Assembly (NCBI GenBank): GCA_022508825.1
Contig: JAFLUI010000010.1
Location: forward strand, 1 to 35,569
Length of the DNA: 35,569 bases
Origin: Oscillospiraceae bacterium
GTDB lineage: Bacteria; Bacillota; Clostridia; Oscillospirales; Ruminococcaceae
Direction of reading: 5' to 3'
The translations under genes were made by a program, and so were the position numbers. Positions 31,598 to 35,569 of this stretch are shown piece after piece. Below the pieces are notes generated by a model. It was given only the letters and a program-made list of their open reading frames with translations. It did no database searches and was not told where the DNA came from. Within the stretch, counting starts at the first letter, position 1. Every line of letters begins with the position of its first letter.

Positions 31598-34588
31598 ATG
31601 AACCGATTTTCAAGATGTGCAGCCGTTTTTCTTGCCGCTGCTCTGATAATGTGTCTGACAGCACTGACTGTCTCGGCAGCGGTCGATAATGTCCCTTATG
31701 TTGTTACGGTCTATAATGAGACCAACGGGCTTCCTACAGGCGAAGCAAATGCTGTCCTGCAGACCTCCGACGGATACATATGGATAGGAAGCTACGGCGG
31801 TCTTATACGCTATGACGGCACGGACTTCCGTGAATACAGTATGGGACAGGGCAATACCGCTGCAGTAAGAGCGCTTATGGAGGACTCCTCAGGCAGGCTC
31901 TGGATAGGCACCAACGATGCAGGCGTATTTGTAATGGAGAATGATATCATCACGCATATAACGTCCCCATCGGACGGCTCCTTCCTCTGCATACGGGATC
32001 TTACCGAGAGCAGTGACGGACGTATCTATGCTGCTTCCAATTCGGGCATATGCGAGATAGAGGAAGGCAGGATCATCCCCTGCACGGCTGACGGGATATC
32101 GGGAAACACCTGCTACTCTGCTGCAGCGGATGCTTACGGACGGCTTTGGGTCTCTATGAATGGCGGGATGTGCGCAGTGATAAAGGACGGGGAGCTGCTG
32201 AGGACATATTCGTCTGACAGGTTTTTTGATGATAGTGAGATATACAGCACCTCTGCCAGAAACGGCGAAATCCTCCTGGGAAGCTCGGGAAATGAAATAG
32301 CGGTGCTTAGCTTTACCTCAGAGGAGCTTGACGGATTTGAAGTGCGGTATATAAATACAGGAAGCATCCGGACACACAACAGGATAGATGTGTCCGATGA
32401 CGGACAGATACTTGTATGCGGTCTGCAGGGCTTTGCTTTTGTTGATGCGGACGGCTCTGTCCGTGAGTTCGGTGAGCGCCATAAGGCAATGTCCCTCAAT
32501 GATGCTGCCTGTGACTACGAGGGCAATATCTGGCTTGCGTCCTCAAGCAATGGAATAATAAAATATACAGAGGGTTGCTTCGATGCGGTGGGTACCGATG
32601 CAGATATGGACGATGTTACGGTAAATACTGTGGCTGTCCTGCCGAATGGAGTGTGCTATGCCGGAACGGACACGGGTCTTATCGCGTTCAGACTCGGAGG
32701 CGGCAGAATCGAAAACAAGCTCACCGAGCTGATGGAGGCTGCACGTATCCGTCATATAATTACCGACAGCAGCGGAAACGTCTGGGTGGCTTCCTACTCC
32801 GAGAATTCGGTGGTCTGCTATGAACCGAACAGCGAGGAGATCACCGTTTACTCTCCCGGGAACGGTCTTATAGGCGACAGAGTAAGAGTGCTGCGGGAGC
32901 TTTCCGACGGACGGATCGCAGTGGGTACACAGACAGGCGTCAGCATAATAAAGGACGGACGCATCGTCAGAAGCTACGATGAAAAGGACGGTATGGCAAA
33001 CGCCTCTATACTCTGCTTTGAAGAGGGAGAAAACGGGGTCATATTCGCAGGCACTGACGGCGGAGGTATATATGAGCTGTCGGGAGACAGTGTGATATGT
33101 CACGGTTCCGATGAAGGTCTGAGCGACGGCGTTGTGCTCAGGATGTTAAAAAATTCGGATGGGGACGGTTATTTCGTCAGTGCAGGAAGCAGTCTTTACT
33201 ACCGGGAAAACGGCACCTTCCGCAAGCTGACAAACTATGTGGGAGCCGCAGGCAGTGTCTTTGACATCTATGACAGGGACGGTATCCTCTGGGTAATGCA
33301 GAACAACGGCATATTTGCCGTAAGTAAATCCGGGCTGCTTAGCGGCAGTCAGCTTGGTGAAAAGGAATATGGGTTCAGTCACGGACTTACAGGCTCCCTT
33401 AATGCAAATACATGGAGCTTCCTCACTGATGAAGGAAAGCTTTATATCCCAACAAGAAACGGTATAAGTCTGTTTTCATTCAGCGGTACCGAGACCGGTC
33501 TGCCGAAGGTCATAATAAATACTGTAAGCGTTGACGAGACGGTCTATGAGCATCCGAAGGAGATCACGCTGGGAAGCGACGTCCAGCGTATCACTGTTGA
33601 TTTTGCGGCGCTGTCCTTTACGGACACCTCAAAGCTGCAGATCACATACAGTCTGAACGGCTTTGACGACAGGACATATCAGCTTGAAGACGGCAAAAGC
33701 GGCAGCGTGAGCTATACAAATCTTCCGGGCGGGACATATGATTTTGAGCTTTCCATCTGCAATGCAGACGACCCCTCGTCTGTACGGACGGTGACCATGA
33801 AGCTCGTAAAGGAAAAAAAACTCAGCGAATACTTCCTGTTCAGGATGACCGTGACCATACTTCTTATAGCAGTATTCAGCGCAGCAGTTTTCGTGATACA
33901 AAAAATAAGGCTGGAGCGTGTAAGACGCAGGCAAAAGGAGTATAAGCAGATACTTGAGCAGTCCCTTCTGTGCTTTGCAAAGGCGATAGATGCCAAGGAC
34001 AGATATACCAACGGACATTCTGCCAGAGTGGCGTATTATTCGGTGGAGCTTGCAAGGCGAATGGGTCTTGACGAGCAGTCCTCCGAGCGTATTTACTATA
34101 TTGCGCTTCTCCACGATATAGGAAAGATAGGCATACCGGACAGTATCCTTAACAAGCCCGAGAAGCTCACTCCCGAGGAAGAGGAGATAATGAAGAAGCA
34201 CCCTCTTATCGGCGGAGAGATACTGAAGGACTTTACTGCTCTTGCGGATATTTCAGACGGCGCGATGTACCATCATGAGCGTCTTGACGGCAAGGGCTAC
34301 TGCAGGGGACTTTCAGCAGAGGACATCCCTCCCGTTGCAAGGATAATAAGCGTGGCGGACACCTTCGACGCAATGGCAAGCGACAGATGCTACCGCAAGG
34401 CACTTCCCACAGAGGTCATAAAGGAGGAGCTGAAAAAATACAGCGGCACTCAGCTTGACCCTCAGGTAGTCCCCCATATGCTTGCAATGATAGAGGAGGG
34501 TATTGCGCCTGTGGATATCAAGGGGATAACCTTTGCAGACAGTGAAAGCAATAATGGGTACATCTCCAAAGAAGGGGAGCCCACATAA
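31598..34588 (+). CDS. Propeller-type sensor with HD-GYP output domain
   Basis: A 996-aa membrane protein. A signal peptide or first helix spans about 6-27. A large extracellular region of two-component-regulator-propeller repeats follows (units such as DGYIWIGSYGGLIRYDG and SGRLWIGTNDAGVFV), then a Y_Y_Y-like beta-sandwich (about 650-735), one membrane helix (about 746-768), and a cytosolic HD-GYP domain (about 785-960). HD-GYP residues are present: NGHSAR, LLHDIGK (His839-Asp840), KHP, MYHHER. The GYP triad reads GYC (900-902). Such domains usually degrade cyclic-di-GMP. The fusion couples an extracellular, probably carbohydrate-type, signal to second-messenger turnover. ATG 31598 gives a proper signal peptide, with AGGAG at about 31580-31584. 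Confidence 0.9.
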   Translation: MNRFSRCAAVFLAAALIMCLTALTVSAAVDNVPYVVTVYNETNGLPTGEANAVLQTSDGYIWIGSYGGLIRYDGTDFREYSMGQGNTAAVRALMEDSSGRLWIGTNDAGVFVMENDIITHITSPSDGSFLCIRDLTESSDGRIYAASNSGICEIEEGRIIPCTADGISGNTCYSAAADAYGRLWVSMNGGMCAVIKDGELLRTYSSDRFFDDSEIYSTSARNGEILLGSSGNEIAVLSFTSEELDGFEVRYINTGSIRTHNRIDVSDDGQILVCGLQGFAFVDADGSVREFGERHKAMSLNDAACDYEGNIWLASSSNGIIKYTEGCFDAVGTDADMDDVTVNTVAVLPNGVCYAGTDTGLIAFRLGGGRIENKLTELMEAARIRHIITDSSGNVWVASYSENSVVCYEPNSEEITVYSPGNGLIGDRVRVLRELSDGRIAVGTQTGVSIIKDGRIVRSYDEKDGMANASILCFEEGENGVIFAGTDGGGIYELSGDSVICHGSDEGLSDGVVLRMLKNSDGDGYFVSAGSSLYYRENGTFRKLTNYVGAAGSVFDIYDRDGILWVMQNNGIFAVSKSGLLSGSQLGEKEYGFSHGLTGSLNANTWSFLTDEGKLYIPTRNGISLFSFSGTETGLPKVIINTVSVDETVYEHPKEITLGSDVQRITVDFAALSFTDTSKLQITYSLNGFDDRTYQLEDGKSGSVSYTNLPGGTYDFELSICNADDPSSVRTVTMKLVKEKKLSEYFLFRMTVTILLIAVFSAAVFVIQKIRLERVRRRQKEYKQILEQSLLCFAKAIDAKDRYTNGHSARVAYYSVELARRMGLDEQSSERIYYIALLHDIGKIGIPDSILNKPEKLTPEEEEIMKKHPLIGGEILKDFTALADISDGAMYHHERLDGKGYCRGLSAEDIPPVARIISVADTFDAMASDRCYRKALPTEVIKEELKKYSGTQLDPQVVPHMLAMIEEGIAPVDIKGITFADSESNNGYISKEGEPT

Positions 34589-34608
34589 ATAAAGAAAGGA
34601 TAATTTTT

Positions 34609-35508
34609 ATGGATTACGCACGTTTTGAATGGAAAAGTGACTACAACATAGGTGTTGAGATCGTAGACAAGGCTCACAAGCAGCTCTGCTCCATACTCAA
34701 CAGACTGGTCGACAATCTTCAGTGGGGGGACCCCCAGTCAAACAAAAGGACCTGCATGGAAGCCATCAAATATCTGAAGGACTATACCATCAAGCACTTT
34801 GCAGAGGAGGAGGAATATCAGCAGTCCATAGGCTTTCACGGATATTCAAAGCACAAGCAGATGCATGATAATATGCGGGACATCGTTATTCCCGCTCTTG
34901 AAAGAGAGATGGAGTCCAAGGATTACTCTCTTGCGTCCATAAAGCATTTTACAGGAGCATACACAGGATGGTTCATGCACCATGTACTTATCGACGATCA
35001 GGCTATAGTAGGAAAGGTCCGCAGCAAATGGCTGTACAGTGCAAACGCTGACAAGGTGACCATACTTGAGGATCGCGCCAAGGTTTTGATATACGGACTG
35101 TTCCAGATGCAGGCGGAGCTGGTGAGTCACCAGTACGACGGATATGAGATAGACGAGGCATTTTACTGTGAGGCTGTCTTCAAGGACGAAACAGAGAGGA
35201 TCCTTTACAGGGGGACTCTGGCGATAGAGATGGAACTGCTGCTTGCGTCTCTGAGCGCCATCATGAATAAGGACATAAAAGAGATAGACGACGTTATAGC
35301 TCCTATGGCAACGTCTTTGGCAAGCTCCTTTATTTCGGATGTTACCAAGTCATTTGCGGCAAAGCATCTTTCAACGATCAGCACCACCGTGCTTCAGAGG
35401 GCGGACTTCTATGCGGAATTTGATGATGTTTATCCCGACTACAGCCTGTTGTGGCGGACGGATCACGGGTACTTTGCGTTCTGCCTGAATGTCAGAGAGC
35501 AGAGCTGA
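34609..35508 (+). CDS. Bacteriohemerythrin-domain protein with unknown C-terminal domain
   Basis: A 299-aa cytosolic protein. Residues 1-140 are a hemerythrin (O2- or redox-sensing di-iron) domain with the full ligand set: His23, His63, Glu67, His82, His86, His125 and Asp130 (KAHKQL, IKHFAEEEEY, KHKQMH, HHVLIDD). Residues about 150-299 are a second domain I cannot name with certainty. Its pattern of helix and strand (GTLAIEMELLLASLSAI, then DVIAPMATSLASSF) is faintly like CheX/CheC, but the catalytic Glu and Asn are not there. It starts 20 bp after the HD-GYP gene with AAAGGA upstream, so the two are probably one operon: a redox signal beside a cyclic-di-GMP enzyme. Confidence 0.85.
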   Translation: MDYARFEWKSDYNIGVEIVDKAHKQLCSILNRLVDNLQWGDPQSNKRTCMEAIKYLKDYTIKHFAEEEEYQQSIGFHGYSKHKQMHDNMRDIVIPALEREMESKDYSLASIKHFTGAYTGWFMHHVLIDDQAIVGKVRSKWLYSANADKVTILEDRAKVLIYGLFQMQAELVSHQYDGYEIDEAFYCEAVFKDETERILYRGTLAIEMELLLASLSAIMNKDIKEIDDVIAPMATSLASSFISDVTKSFAAKHLSTISTTVLQRADFYAEFDDVYPDYSLLWRTDHGYFAFCLNVREQS

Positions 35509-35531
35509 GTTGGTATGTAAATTATCATTTA

Positions 35532-35548
35532 GCGGCGCAAAGCGCCGC
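35532..35548. terminator. GC-rich hairpin after the hemerythrin gene
   Basis: Perfect 7-bp stem GCGGCGC/GCGCCGC with a 3-nt loop. No T-run follows, and a second palindrome TGCAC/GTGCA (35557-35569) comes right after, cut by the window edge. It may be a terminator or the start of another palindromic repeat. Confidence 0.45.
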
Positions 35549-35569
35549 AACTGATTTGCACAAAGTGCA

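Overview
The window comes from a Gram-positive, spore-forming gut- or rumen-type Firmicute, most like Ruminococcus or a relative in the Oscillospiraceae. I infer this from a gerA-type spore germination operon, lipoproteins with typical Gram-positive lipoboxes, AGGAGG-type ribosome binding sites, YesM/YesN-type two-component genes and the amino-acid style of the proteins; no marker gene (rRNA, ribosomal protein) is present to prove it. Both strands are densely coded. No tRNA, rRNA, CRISPR array, transposase, integrase or phage gene was seen. Most of the window is ordinary chromosomal housekeeping and signalling, decorated with short palindromic or MITE-like repeats.

Layout, left to right. 1-133: divergent promoter region. 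134-2928: folC, a membrane-anchored C39-like papain-fold protein and an orphan type IV prepilin-like protein, the last two behind textbook TTGACA-N17-TATAAT promoters. 3007-6197 (minus): gerAA-gerAB-gerAC with a half-length gerAC. 6314-7365: a DUF421 (YetF-like) and DUF4363 pair. 7362-9089 (minus): a degenerate EAL-domain sensor and a small membrane protein, separated by a 175-bp element with terminal inverted repeats. 9207-11458 (minus): an amidohydrolase and a MATE transporter. 11665-12595: a metallophosphoesterase and an unknown protein. 12769-14133 (minus): a cysteine-rich VWA protein. 14310-15426: a macrolide-type glycosyltransferase broken by one extra A in a poly-A run. 15466-16536: an unknown protein. 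16622-18777 (minus): tag and galT. 18793-21708 (minus): a large GLUG-repeat surface protein immediately upstream of galT. 21886-23329: a DUF1294 protein and an orphan ABC substrate-binding lipoprotein.

23492-31251 is all minus strand. The likely transcription order is a YesM-type histidine kinase, a YesN-type AraC response regulator, mreD, mrdA (PBP2), minD and mgsA. This is a recognisable remnant of the Firmicute mreBCD-pbp2-minCDE-rodA-mgsA shape and division cluster, but mreB, mreC, minC, minE and rodA are missing here and a two-component system occupies the upstream place. 31598-35508 (plus) holds a very large sensor (propeller, Y_Y_Y-like, membrane segment, HD-GYP) followed by a hemerythrin-domain protein with an unrecognised C-terminal domain. 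The HD-GYP protein and the degenerate EAL protein point to cyclic-di-GMP signalling.

The least expected content is (i) three families of short palindromic repeats in intergenic space, two of them present twice, (ii) the homopolymer-interrupted glycosyltransferase, (iii) the stripped-down shape/division cluster joined to a two-component system, and (iv) sensory or enzyme-like proteins with altered signature residues (EAL with DN for DD, HD-GYP with GYC, VWA with an altered MIDAS, C39 without the oxyanion Gln). I did not find a clear, wholly new multi-gene system; the repeat families and the frameshifted gene are the best targets.
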